From assembly GCA_018830645.1 (NCBI GenBank), contig JAHJSA010000075.1, positions 1 through 57,023 on the forward strand: a stretch of 57,023 bases of DNA, given 5' to 3'. The stretch is from Actinomycetota bacterium (lineage in GTDB: Bacteria; Actinomycetota; Thermoleophilia; RBG-16-64-13). Shown piece by piece: positions 30,620-38,890 of this stretch (its first letter is position 1; every line of letters begins with the position of its first letter). Both the position numbers and the translations under genes were made by a program. Under the pieces are notes generated by a model, which saw only the letters and a list, made by a program, of their open reading frames with translations, ran no database searches and had not been told where the DNA came from.

Positions 30620-32925
30620 GGGTCGCGGGAAAAGCCGCTCACCTCCTGGCGTTCACCGCCCTGGCCGCGGTCATCGTGCTCACGGTGGACCGCGTTGTCC
30701 AGCCGCCCATGACGCGCACCCTGCTGATCGCGCTGGCGCTCGCGCTACTGGCCACCCTCCCCGGCTACCTGCACGATTACCTACTCCCGCTGTCGCTCCT
30801 GCTGATCCCCGGCGCTCTGTACGTTCTCATGCGCGTCGTCCTCCCGCTCCCTCCGGCCGTCGAGGGGTTCGACGAGCAGACGGCCTTCTATTTCGCCGAA
30901 CTCCAAAGCGGACTGCGGGCCTACAGTGTGGATGTGTTCCCGCTTTCGCTCGATGCGGTCCAAGGGCTGTCCCTCCTCGTCACCCTGTGGGTGTACCTCC
31001 TGGCGGTCGCAGCGGGGGTGATAGTCCTCGGCGGTCGGCGGCCTCTCCTCGGCGCGGCAGTACTCTTCATCCTCATGGGATTCACCGCGACTGTTACCGC
31101 CGACCCGCTCACCCAGGGCGTGGGGCTGGCGGTGATCCTTCTGGCCCTTCTGCTCGGCACGACCCCTTGGTCGCGACCGGCACGGACGCTCGGTCGTAGC
31201 CTGGGCGCGGTCGGCATCGGCGCGGTGTCGGTGCTGGTGGCCTTGGCGTTCCTCACGCTCTTTCCCGGCTTCGCGCGCCCGGGATGGACCGATTGGCGCG
31301 GCTTCGACCCGTTCGACGCGGGCGGCCAGGCCGAACTGGTGTTCAGCTGGAAGCAGGACTACCCCCGGCTGCTCGATCCCGGCACCCGCAAGCCCCTCAT
31401 GCGCGTCACCTCACCCCTGCCCTCCTATTGGCGGGCCACCACGCTGGAATTCTTCAGCGGTGACACCTGGCTCAGCGACGGTGCGTTCCGCAACACCCTG
31501 CCCCCGGGGCCTGGGCCCCGGGCCGTCGCCTCCACCGAGCCGGAGACCATCGGCACCCCGGTCGAGCAGGAGTTCACTGTCACCGGAGCCGTCACGAACT
31601 ACCTCTTCACCGGCGGTCGCCCGTCGGCGGTCACGCTCGACAGCGACGTGGCTCTCTACAGCTCTTCATCAGGCGCCGTGCGTTCCGCGACCATGCTGTC
31701 CCCACCGCTGGACTACGCGGCGACAGCGGTGATCCCCCGGGTGCCGCCCGAGATGCTCATGGGGACGTCTGTGGACTACCCGGCCGAACTGAGCGAGGTC
31801 TACCTGCAACTTCCCTTCCCCGACGCCGCCACGGCTCGGCGTCTAGCCGAGGAATCCGACGGCGAGGCGCTCCAGCCCGGTGACTCGGGGAGGGGCGCCG
31901 AGTTCGTCGACGTGTACGCCTTGAACGAGCAGATCGTGGGCGATGCGACCGATCCCTACGACATCACCCTGCGCATTGAGCGCTTCCTGCGCAACGGCTA
32001 CTCGTACACGCTCGAGGTGCCGCCGTCGGACTACGTCTCGCCGATCTCGGCGTTCCTCTTCGACACCCGTGCGGGGTACTGCCAGCACTTCGCCGGATCC
32101 ATGGCCCTCCTCCTGCGCCTCAACGGGGTGCCGGCGCGGGTGGCCGTGGGCTTCGTCACCGGCGAGGAGGTGGGCACGTGGACCTACCAGGTGAGCACCA
32201 ACGAGGCCCACGCCTGGGTCGAGGCGTATTTCACCGACATCGGCTGGCTGCCCTTCGACCCGACCCCGGGGCGCGCGCTGCCTCTGGCCGGTCCGTCGTC
32301 CACCACCCCAGGGTTCGTCGACCCCTTCACGCGCGTCACCGATCCATCCACGAACCCGCCCACAACCCTGTCCCCCGACGCGGCCGACCGCCTGCCCGAA
32401 GATGGAGATACACCTCCCACCGCCGGCGGCGAAGGAAGCATCACCACCCGTCCCACCACCCTGGGACCGCTCGTTCTGCTGTTCGTGCTCGTGGCCTGGC
32501 CGCTCACCTATCAACGGCTCAGGGGACGAGGCACACGCGTCGGCACACCCGATGATCGACTGCGCGCGTCGATGAGACTCCTCAGAGGCGACCTCGCGGT
32601 CGCCGGCGTGCACGTACGGCCGTCGTCGACGCTCGAGCAACTCGCGCACTCGACGCGCGACCGGCTCGGAATCGACCTCGACCTCGTGGCTTCCCGTGTG
32701 CAAGAGGTGGTCTTCGGGGGTAGTCCAGCCACCCTGAGCGACGTGCGCCTGACCGAGCGGCAGCGCACCAGGACGAGGAGGGTGGCCCGCCGTACGCGCA
32801 GTGTGCGGTACGTGGCATCGTGGTACGGTTTGACCCCGCTGCTCGACGCGTGGTGGAGACTCACGCGAGGCGATGCAGCGCGGGCGCCCGGGCGCCAGGG
32901 GACATCTTGGAGGTTGAAACCGTGA
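30616..32925 (+). CDS. Transglutaminase-like membrane protein (TgpA/DUF3488 type)
   Basis: 769 residues. Six or so membrane helices fill residues ~5-215. An extracytoplasmic region follows, with the transglutaminase core at ~430-560: Cys489 in RAGYCQHFAGS, His532 in NEAHAWVEAYF and Asp548 in WLPFDPTPG, a complete Cys-His-Asp triad. A Thr/Pro-rich linker, a last membrane helix (~625-645) and a cytoplasmic DUF4129-like tail end the protein. The substrate is unknown; peptidoglycan or surface protein processing is commonly suggested. GTG 30616 follows GGGGAGG by nine bases and overlaps the DUF58 stop. Confidence 0.92.
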   Translation: MRVAGKAAHLLAFTALAAVIVLTVDRVVQPPMTRTLLIALALALLATLPGYLHDYLLPLSLLLIPGALYVLMRVVLPLPPAVEGFDEQTAFYFAELQSGLRAYSVDVFPLSLDAVQGLSLLVTLWVYLLAVAAGVIVLGGRRPLLGAAVLFILMGFTATVTADPLTQGVGLAVILLALLLGTTPWSRPARTLGRSLGAVGIGAVSVLVALAFLTLFPGFARPGWTDWRGFDPFDAGGQAELVFSWKQDYPRLLDPGTRKPLMRVTSPLPSYWRATTLEFFSGDTWLSDGAFRNTLPPGPGPRAVASTEPETIGTPVEQEFTVTGAVTNYLFTGGRPSAVTLDSDVALYSSSSGAVRSATMLSPPLDYAATAVIPRVPPEMLMGTSVDYPAELSEVYLQLPFPDAATARRLAEESDGEALQPGDSGRGAEFVDVYALNEQIVGDATDPYDITLRIERFLRNGYSYTLEVPPSDYVSPISAFLFDTRAGYCQHFAGSMALLLRLNGVPARVAVGFVTGEEVGTWTYQVSTNEAHAWVEAYFTDIGWLPFDPTPGRALPLAGPSSTTPGFVDPFTRVTDPSTNPPTTLSPDAADRLPEDGDTPPTAGGEGSITTRPTTLGPLVLLFVLVAWPLTYQRLRGRGTRVGTPDDRLRASMRLLRGDLAVAGVHVRPSSTLEQLAHSTRDRLGIDLDLVASRVQEVVFGGSPATLSDVRLTERQRTRTRRVARRTRSVRYVASWYGLTPLLDAWWRLTRGDAARAPGRQGTSWRLKP

Positions 32926-34010
32926 CAGACACCGTTCAGAACCGCGGCACACGGAAGGCGACCCTGACCACGGAAGTGGTCGCCCCACGTTGCGCGGCCA
33001 TGGCCGTGGGCTCGGTGCCCCACACCGATCCGGCGGTGGCCGTGGACCTGGTCATGCGCACCACGCCCGATATCCCCGCCTGGCCCCAACTCCCCCGCCG
33101 CACCTTCCGCGAGAGCATGTACGTGCAGTTCACCGAGGGGTTTCCCGGGCTGTGCCTCGATGAAGTGCGAGAGAGGGTCTACGTGCTCGACGAGCCACCA
33201 TCCGACCAATTGGTCGCGTTCGTCGAAGCCCTGGAGTCAGACGATCCCGCCCGCTTCGCCATCTCGCCCGGCAACGCCGCGGCGTTGCCCGTGCTCGGCG
33301 AGGCGCTCGCCGCCGCCGCTTCTGTGCCGCCGTTCGTGAAGGGTCAGGTCACGGGGCCGATCTCGCTGGGCCTGAGCCTCCCGAGGGAGGACCGCCGCGC
33401 CCTGCTCTACGACGACACCCTTCGCGACATCGCCGTGAACCTCCTGGTGATGAAGGCCCGCTGGCAGGCCGACCTGTTGCGATCTTGGGCGCCCGACGCC
33501 ACCGCTCTGATCATGGTGGACGAACCGAGTCTCACCCAGATGGGCTCCGCCTTCGTCTCGATACCGGAGGCGATCGCCTTCCCGGCGCTCGAGCAGTGCC
33601 TGGCGGCGCTTGGCTGCCTCACCGGCCTCCACGTGTGCGGCGCCACCGATTGGAGCTCTCTGATCGAACTCCCCGTGGACGTGCTCAATTTCGACGCCGC
33701 CGATCACCTGGACGCGTTCCTCGCCCATCGAGAGTCGGTCGGCGCCTTCCTGGCGGCGGGAGGACTCCTGGCCTGGGGCGTCGTGCCCAACGACGAACGC
33801 GCCATGAAGCTCGGCGCCGAGGAGACCGGGGCCACCGTACTGGCCGGAGCGGAGCACCTCGCCGCCGGAGGCTTCGTCGATGTGGATCAGATACTCCGGG
33901 CTTCGTTCGTGTGCCCCGCCTGCGGCACCGGCACGTTGACCGAGCCGCTGGCCGAACGGTGCTTCACGCTCGCGGCGGAGACGAGCGCCTGGCTGCGCGC
34001 CCGCATGTGA
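32922..34010 (+). CDS. MetE C-terminal / uroporphyrinogen decarboxylase-like protein
   Basis: 362 residues with the (beta/alpha)8 barrel pattern of the cobalamin-independent methionine synthase C-terminal domain and UroD-like methyltransferases. AMAVGSVPHTDP starts the barrel, then PFVKGQVTGPISL, ALIMVDEPSLTQMG and GLHVCGATDW, which supplies a His and a Cys of the likely zinc site. FVCPACGTGTLTEPLAERCF near the C-terminus contains further cysteines. It is too short for full MetE and lacks the N-terminal half, so corrinoid or C1 methyl transfer is more likely. GTG 32922 overlaps the transglutaminase stop (GTGA), with GGAGG eight bases upstream. Confidence 0.8.
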   Translation: MTDTVQNRGTRKATLTTEVVAPRCAAMAVGSVPHTDPAVAVDLVMRTTPDIPAWPQLPRRTFRESMYVQFTEGFPGLCLDEVRERVYVLDEPPSDQLVAFVEALESDDPARFAISPGNAAALPVLGEALAAAASVPPFVKGQVTGPISLGLSLPREDRRALLYDDTLRDIAVNLLVMKARWQADLLRSWAPDATALIMVDEPSLTQMGSAFVSIPEAIAFPALEQCLAALGCLTGLHVCGATDWSSLIELPVDVLNFDAADHLDAFLAHRESVGAFLAAGGLLAWGVVPNDERAMKLGAEETGATVLAGAEHLAAGGFVDVDQILRASFVCPACGTGTLTEPLAERCFTLAAETSAWLRARM

Positions 34011-34037
34011 CCCGCGCCCGCATGTGACCCGCGCCCG
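33996..34037. repeat. 17-bp tandem repeat including a stop codon
   Basis: CGCGCCCGCATGTGACC occurs exactly at 33996-34012 and 34013-34029, followed by a partial third copy to 34037. The TGA stop of the MetE-like gene is inside the first unit and is repeated in the second. Confidence 0.85.
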
Positions 34038-34088
34038 GGAGCGAGGCGGTAGCGGACGGTACCCCGCGCCGGCCGCGCTCCGCTCTCG

Positions 34089-35120
34089 TCAATACCCCGC
34101 CTGGCCTTCTTCTTCCACAACATCCTCGGTCACGATCCGTCCCCTGAAGACGCGGTACACGAGAGCGGTGTAGGCGAGCACTACGGGCAACCCGATGAGC
34201 GCCGCCACCAGCATCACGGTGAGGCTCAGGTCGGAGGAGCTCTCCTGGTACGCGCTGAGACCGGCCCCACCGTCGAGGCCCGGGACCAGATAGGGGAAGC
34301 TACCGACCGCCCACAGACCCACGAGCCCGACTATCCCAAGAGCCGAGCCGAGGAACGCGCCTCTGTCCCTGCCACGGATCATGGCCGTACGGGCTACCAC
34401 GAGACCGGCCACCAGCATCGCAAGAGCCACCCACCCGAGGGGCTCCGCGAGGTTTGAGCGGATGCGATCTGGAACCACGATCCCCGTAGCCACGGTCACT
34501 ACCACCAGCAGCGCCAAGAACAGCCAATGGGCCACCGAGCGCACGCGGGCGGCTCTGTCCCGAAGTGCGCCCTCGCTCTTGAGCGTGATCCAGGCCGCGC
34601 CGTGGGCTACGAACATCACCAGCCCGAAGACGCCCACGAGCAGCGCGAAGGGGTTGAGAAGCGTCAGGAAGGTGCCTGCGAACTCGCCATCGTCGGAGAG
34701 GGGCAGCCCCCGCACCAGGTTCCCGGCCGCTACGCCGAGGAGCAGCGCCGGCAGAGCGCTTCCCCCGGCGAAGGCCGCATCCCAGACCCTGGCCCAGGCG
34801 GGGTCGTGCGACCTGAACTCCAGCGAGACGGCGCGGAAGATGAGGCCCATGAGCACCAGGATGAGCGCAAGATAGAATCCGCTGAAGACGGTGGCGTACA
34901 CCGGGGGGAAGGCGGCGAACAGCGCGCCTCCGGCGGTGAGGAGCCAGACCTCGTTGCCGTCCCACACGGGCCCGATCGAGCGGCGCAGAACGAGACGCTC
35001 GGCCTCGTCGCGAGGCAGAAAGGGGTAAAGGGCGCCCACGCCGAGATCGAAACCGTCGAGGACGGCGTAACCGGCGACGAGTACCCCGATCAGCGCGTAC
35101 CAGATCAGCTGTAGGTCCAT
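34089..35120 (-). CDS. cydB: Cytochrome bd oxidase subunit II
   Basis: 343 residues with about eight to nine membrane helices. The N-terminus WYALIGVLVAGYAVLDGFDLGVG and the segment IGPVWDGNEVWLLTAGGALFAAFPPVY are diagnostic for CydB. It pairs with CydA to form a quinol oxidase that reduces O2 with high affinity without pumping protons. ATG 35120 shares a base with the cydA stop (TGATG), with GGAGG sequences upstream. No cydCD assembly transporter genes follow; downstream is the end of the MetE-like gene on the other strand. Confidence 0.95.
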   Translation of the reverse strand: MDLQLIWYALIGVLVAGYAVLDGFDLGVGALYPFLPRDEAERLVLRRSIGPVWDGNEVWLLTAGGALFAAFPPVYATVFSGFYLALILVLMGLIFRAVSLEFRSHDPAWARVWDAAFAGGSALPALLLGVAAGNLVRGLPLSDDGEFAGTFLTLLNPFALLVGVFGLVMFVAHGAAWITLKSEGALRDRAARVRSVAHWLFLALLVVVTVATGIVVPDRIRSNLAEPLGWVALAMLVAGLVVARTAMIRGRDRGAFLGSALGIVGLVGLWAVGSFPYLVPGLDGGAGLSAYQESSSDLSLTVMLVAALIGLPVVLAYTALVYRVFRGRIVTEDVVEEEGQAGY

Positions 35121-36433
35121 CAGGCTCCTCCCTCCTCCGGTCCGCGGCGTATGAGTCCGATCACGATACGCAGCCACGCCACGAAGAGCAGCGCGTACAC
35201 CGCCCCGAAGAGAGCCAGAGAAATCGCCACCTGTCCCGCCGGCACCACGGCCGAGACGGCGTCCACCGTGCGAAGTTCGCCGTAGACGATCCAGGGCTGA
35301 CGCCCCACTTCCGCGGCCGCCCACCCCATCTGGATGGCGAGGATAGGAAGGGGGATGCTCCAGACCACTGTCCACAGGAACGCGCGGCTCCGGTCGAGGC
35401 GCCCCCGCCACCAGAGCAGCAGGCCTAAGAGCATCAGCGCGACGAAGTAGACTCCGAGCGTGACCATCAAGTGGTAGGTCTGGAACGTCAGCTGCACGGG
35501 CGGCCTGTCGGCGGGAGCGAAGTCGTTCAACCCCACCACTTCCGTATCGGTGCCGCCCCCGAGCAAGACGCTCAGAAGCGAAGGCACCACGAGGCCGCGC
35601 ACCTCCTCTGCGTCCGTGTCAACCCAGCCTATCAGCGCCAGGCCGGCGTTGCCCCCCGTGGTGTAGATCCCCTCGAAGGCGGCCATCTTGGCCGGCTGGG
35701 TCTCAGCCACCTGTACCGCGTGCCAGTGACCCACCACCGGCATGGAGAGCGCGGCGCCCAGACCCACCACCAAGGCGGCGCGCAGCCAGCGGCGCGCGAA
35801 CTCGTGGTGCCGGCCTTTGAGCAGGTACCAGGCGGAGAGGCCGGCTACGAAGAAAGCGCCCGCCACCCAGGTGGAAAGGACCGTATGGAAGTATCGGGGA
35901 AGCGTGGAGGGGTTGAGGAAGGCCGCCGCCACGTCGGTGAGCACGGCCCTGCCGTCGATCACCTCGTAGCCGGCCGGTGTCTGCATCCACGAGTTAGCGA
36001 TGATGATCCAGAGGGCCGAGAAGTGGGCACCTGCGGCCACGAGCCATGTGGACACGTAGTAGAAGCGGGCGGAGACGCGCTTTCTCCCGAATAGCAGCAC
36101 CCCCAAGAAGGTCGATTCGAGAAAGAAGGAGAAGAGAGCCTCGGCCGCCAGGGGCGCCCCGAAGATGTCCCCTACGAAGCGTGAGTACGTGGCCCAGTTG
36201 GTGCCGAAGGCGAACTCGAGCGTGATGCCCGTGGCCACGCCTATGGCGAAGGTGGTGGTGAAGAGACGAATCCAGTAGTCGGCGGCGGCGCGGTCGGCGG
36301 GAAGACCGGTGCGGCGGTGCCTGCGTTCGGCTGCCACAAGGAACAGCGACGTCCCCAGGCTCAGCGGCACGAAGAGGAAATGATAGCCGACCGTGAAAGC
36401 AAACTGGATACGCGAAAGGAGCACTGCGTCCAT
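35120..36433 (-). CDS. cydA: Cytochrome bd oxidase subunit I
   Basis: 437 residues, nine membrane helices. Heme ligands are His18 (YHFLF) and His183 (YFHTVLS), with the conserved Met near 375 in AIQMGWAAAEVGRQPW. The protein is short: it lacks the long Q-loop insertion of E. coli CydA, as in many Gram-positive bd oxidases. ATG 36433 has GGAGG nine bases upstream. It heads the cydAB pair and diverges from the sulfur-assimilation promoter. I found no clear promoter for it in 36434-36616. Confidence 0.95.
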   Translation of the reverse strand: MDAVLLSRIQFAFTVGYHFLFVPLSLGTSLFLVAAERRHRRTGLPADRAAADYWIRLFTTTFAIGVATGITLEFAFGTNWATYSRFVGDIFGAPLAAEALFSFFLESTFLGVLLFGRKRVSARFYYVSTWLVAAGAHFSALWIIIANSWMQTPAGYEVIDGRAVLTDVAAAFLNPSTLPRYFHTVLSTWVAGAFFVAGLSAWYLLKGRHHEFARRWLRAALVVGLGAALSMPVVGHWHAVQVAETQPAKMAAFEGIYTTGGNAGLALIGWVDTDAEEVRGLVVPSLLSVLLGGGTDTEVVGLNDFAPADRPPVQLTFQTYHLMVTLGVYFVALMLLGLLLWWRGRLDRSRAFLWTVVWSIPLPILAIQMGWAAAEVGRQPWIVYGELRTVDAVSAVVPAGQVAISLALFGAVYALLFVAWLRIVIGLIRRGPEEGGA

Positions 36434-36616
36434 GAATGAGGACCTCCGAGCGGGGGACGCGCAACGTGAGGGGGCGTACCCGGGGCGCCCGTCAGGCGAA
36501 ACCAGGCCTTGGGGCCTGTCTGCCTCCTCCCACTCGAAGCAGCGCTCGGTTCCTCGAAGTCAGACGCAGTCGCCTCGTGACGCGCCGCCGTCTCCGCCGG
36601 TCTCAAGGGAGAGAAC

Positions 36617-36672
36617 TTGACGAAGCGGATCACGACTTGTTACAATGCTGAGTAATCTGATCGTCTTACTCA
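36617..36672 (+). promoter_or_regulatory. Strong sigma70-type promoter with a dyad at the start site
   Basis: TTGACG (36617-36622) and TACAAT (36641-36646) are separated by 18 bp, the best promoter in the window together with the one at 55297-55325. Directly downstream TGAGTAA (36649-36655) and TTACTCA (36666-36672) form a perfect 7-bp inverted repeat with 10 bp between arms, overlapping the expected transcription start. It looks like a repressor operator or a 5' hairpin. Confidence 0.75.
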
Positions 36673-36691
36673 TGTTTAGCCATCGGTGACC

Positions 36692-36862
36692 ATGAGACAC
36701 CCCGGTCCCAACAGCAGAGAGAATGAGCAGTGGCTCAAGGAGATCGCCCTCCTTGTCCAGTCGATGAGCCACGGATGTCTTGAGATCATCATCCAGGATC
36801 GCCGGATCATCCAGATCAACAAGACCGAGAAGATCCGGTTGGACAAGAAGAGAGGGCCGTAG
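36692..36862 (+). CDS. DUF2292 (YezD-like) small protein
   Basis: 56 residues: after a short helical N-terminus, CLEIIIQDRRIIQINKTEKIRL matches the small DUF2292 family, which reads as two strands followed by a basic end. Family members often sit at the head of sulfate-assimilation operons, as here before APS reductase, but their function is unknown. ATG 36692 has only a weak ribosome site (GGTGACC). Stop TAG at 36860-36862. The strong promoter with the dyad lies just upstream, and a strong terminator follows 35 bp after the stop. Confidence 0.8.
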   Translation: MRHPGPNSRENEQWLKEIALLVQSMSHGCLEIIIQDRRIIQINKTEKIRLDKKRGP

Positions 36863-36897
36863 GTCTCGAAGACGGCAAGCAGGCTGACCGGAAAACC

Positions 36898-36935
36898 GGA
36901 GGCCCCGACCGAAAGGTCGGGGCCTCCGTGCTTTT
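36898..36935 (+). terminator. Strong hairpin terminator or attenuator before cysH
   Basis: GGAGGCCCCGACC (36898-36910), a GAAA tetraloop and GGTCGGGGCCTCC (36915-36927) form a perfect 13-bp stem, followed by GTGCTTTTC. It separates the DUF2292 gene from cysH, and I see no good promoter between it and cysH, so partial read-through or attenuation is plausible. Confidence 0.85.
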
Positions 36936-37075
36936 CGGGCTAGGTCCACCGGCGGACAACCCGCCATACGGGGAGCAAGGGGTCGAAGAGGAGGTGCGTG
37001 TCTGATTCCACACAGAGTATTGGTGTTCGCACGACAACCGGCGTCGGAAGACGCTCTCAACTAGAGGAGCTCATC

Positions 37076-37780
37076 ATGCCTTTGAACGCAACTATAGAAG
37101 ACGTCCGCAGCCTCGTCGAGGACCTGAACTTCAGGCAGAAAGTCGATCGCTCCCTGGGCCTGATCCGGGAAGCCTGGCAGGAGTACGGCGATCGCCTGAC
37201 GGTGGCCAACAGCCTGGGCAAGGACTCGTCGGTCGTGTGGCATCTCGCGAAGCAAGTGTCCCCCGAGATTGGCGGCTTCATCGTGACGACCCGGTTCAAG
37301 CCCGCCGAGACGGTGCAGTTCATGCACGACACGGTGGCCGTCTACCCCGAGCTCGCCGTGTTCTCCAACGACGAGGCCATCCCCGACCGACTCTACGAGA
37401 CCGATCCGGACACCTGCTGCGACATCCTCAAGGTGGAGCCCACCCGCCGAGCCATCGACGAGCTCAGAGTGGAGTGCTGGGTCACCGGTCTGCGCTGCAC
37501 CGAGGGCCGCACGCGAACCGACTTCCAGGAGATCGAGGAGCGCGACAGCGGCCTCATCAAGCTCAACCCCATCCTCATCTGGAACGAGCGCGAGGTGTGG
37601 CAGTACCTGGCTCTGTACAGCGTGCCGGTGAATCCCCTCTACGCCGAAGGCTACCGTTCCCTGGGGTGCTCACCTTGCACGCGCATCAGCCAGGGCGCCG
37701 ACGAGCGGGCGGGCCGCTGGCTCGGCACCAACAAGTGCGGCGGCGAGTGCGGTATCCACACCCGGCCGCTGAAGGGCTGA
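37076..37780 (+). CDS. cysH: Assimilatory adenylyl-sulfate (APS) reductase, CysH type
   Basis: 234 residues, reducing APS to sulfite with thioredoxin. Residues NSLGKDSSVVWHL form the PP-loop-like nucleotide site. The four [4Fe-4S] cysteines of the APS-specific class are present: Cys114-Cys115 (DTCCDILK) and Cys198/Cys201 (GCSPCT). Catalytic Cys225 lies in GGECGIHT. The start ATG 37076 has GAGGAG six bases upstream; GTG 36998, also behind AGGAGG, would add 26 residues with no family match. A small GCGTC/GACGC hairpin at 37041-37054 precedes the ribosome site, and the site itself could pair with GCTCTC at 37053-37058. ATP sulfurylase genes are not in the window. Confidence 0.93.
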   Translation: MPLNATIEDVRSLVEDLNFRQKVDRSLGLIREAWQEYGDRLTVANSLGKDSSVVWHLAKQVSPEIGGFIVTTRFKPAETVQFMHDTVAVYPELAVFSNDEAIPDRLYETDPDTCCDILKVEPTRRAIDELRVECWVTGLRCTEGRTRTDFQEIEERDSGLIKLNPILIWNEREVWQYLALYSVPVNPLYAEGYRSLGCSPCTRISQGADERAGRWLGTNKCGGECGIHTRPLKG

Positions 37781-37788
37781 GGCGCGCC

Positions 37789-38871
37789 ATGGGCGAAGCC
37801 ACGACACTCGAGTCGGCGGCGCCCTCGGGAACCACGCCGAACCCCGGCGTGCGCACTGCTCTGGCCGGCGGTGCGCACGCGGCCGGTGTGGCCGGCGGAT
37901 CGCTACGGTCGGATCCGGCGGTGCGTCGATTCTCCGACATCCGCGAACTCATCGGCAACCCCGACTACCCCACCCCTTTGGTCCGCCTGCAACGGGTGGC
38001 GCCGGCTGATACCCAGCTCTATCTGAAGCTGGAGGGGTTCAACCCGTTCGGCTCCATCAAGGACCGGACGGCGCTCTACCTGCTGCGGGGGATGACAGAG
38101 CGGGGCGAGCTCGACGGCAGGGAACTCGTCGAGCCGACCTCGGGCAACACGGGCATCGCGCTCGCGGGTATGGCCGCGCTGCTGGGCGTCAAGATAACGG
38201 TAACCATCCCCGATGCGGTCCCCGAGGAGACGCTGCTGCTGCTCCGCATGCTCGGCGCCGAAGTGTGGCCCACTCCGGACGACCTCTGCCCGGTGGATCA
38301 TCCCAAGGACGGCGCCATCGCCCTCGCGCACTCTCTCGTGCGCAGCGCCGGCGGAGAACGGTACGCCATGGCCAACCAGTATGAGAACCCCGACAACGTC
38401 CGCGCCCACTACGAGACCACCGGCCCCGAGATCTGGCGCCAGACCGAGGGCCGGATCGCCCGGCTCTTCGCCGGGTACGGCACGTGCGGCACCATCGTGG
38501 GCGCCGGGCGCTACCTCAAAGAGCGCAACCCCGGCGTGCGCGTCGTGGCCATCGAGCCCGAACGCGGCCACCGTCTGCCGGGACTCAAGAACCTGACCGA
38601 GTCCAGGCCGCCTGGTATCCTCGACCCGAGCTTCATCGACGAGGTCGTGACCGTGGACGACCAATCCGCCTACGCGATGACGAAGCGCCTCTTCCGGGAG
38701 GAGGGGCTGATCGTGGGCCCCTCTACCGGAGCCATCGTGCACGCGGCCACGCAACCGGCGGAAACGACCCACCCGGACGGGATCGCCGTGGCGATCTCCC
38801 CCGATGGAGGATTCAAGTACGGCTCCTTCTTCGCGGACGTTCTTGGAGACGAAGGCACGCCCGGCGTGTAG
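37789..38871 (+). CDS. Cysteine synthase / cystathionine beta-synthase family enzyme
   Basis: 360 residues, fold-type II PLP enzyme. PLP lysine Lys91 is in FNPFGSIKDRTA and the substrate loop is EPTSGNTGIAL (~115-125); the phosphate-binding loop GYGTCGTIVGAG and a C-terminal GPSTGAIVHA complete the family pattern. It should form cysteine from an activated serine and sulfide, but donor preference (O-acetyl- or O-phosphoserine) cannot be read. The first ~45 residues are an Ala/Gly-rich extension with no counterpart in typical CysK. ATG 37789 lies nine bases after the cysH stop, with GAGG six bases upstream. Confidence 0.9.
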   Translation: MGEATTLESAAPSGTTPNPGVRTALAGGAHAAGVAGGSLRSDPAVRRFSDIRELIGNPDYPTPLVRLQRVAPADTQLYLKLEGFNPFGSIKDRTALYLLRGMTERGELDGRELVEPTSGNTGIALAGMAALLGVKITVTIPDAVPEETLLLLRMLGAEVWPTPDDLCPVDHPKDGAIALAHSLVRSAGGERYAMANQYENPDNVRAHYETTGPEIWRQTEGRIARLFAGYGTCGTIVGAGRYLKERNPGVRVVAIEPERGHRLPGLKNLTESRPPGILDPSFIDEVVTVDDQSAYAMTKRLFREEGLIVGPSTGAIVHAATQPAETTHPDGIAVAISPDGGFKYGSFFADVLGDEGTPGV

Positions 38872-38890
38872 AAAGGATCGACGCACCCTC

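Noticed and set aside
36998-37075. Upstream GTG start for cysH adding 26 residues
   Set aside because: The added residues have no likeness to APS reductases, and ATG 37076 has a better-spaced ribosome site. It could still be a short leader frame.
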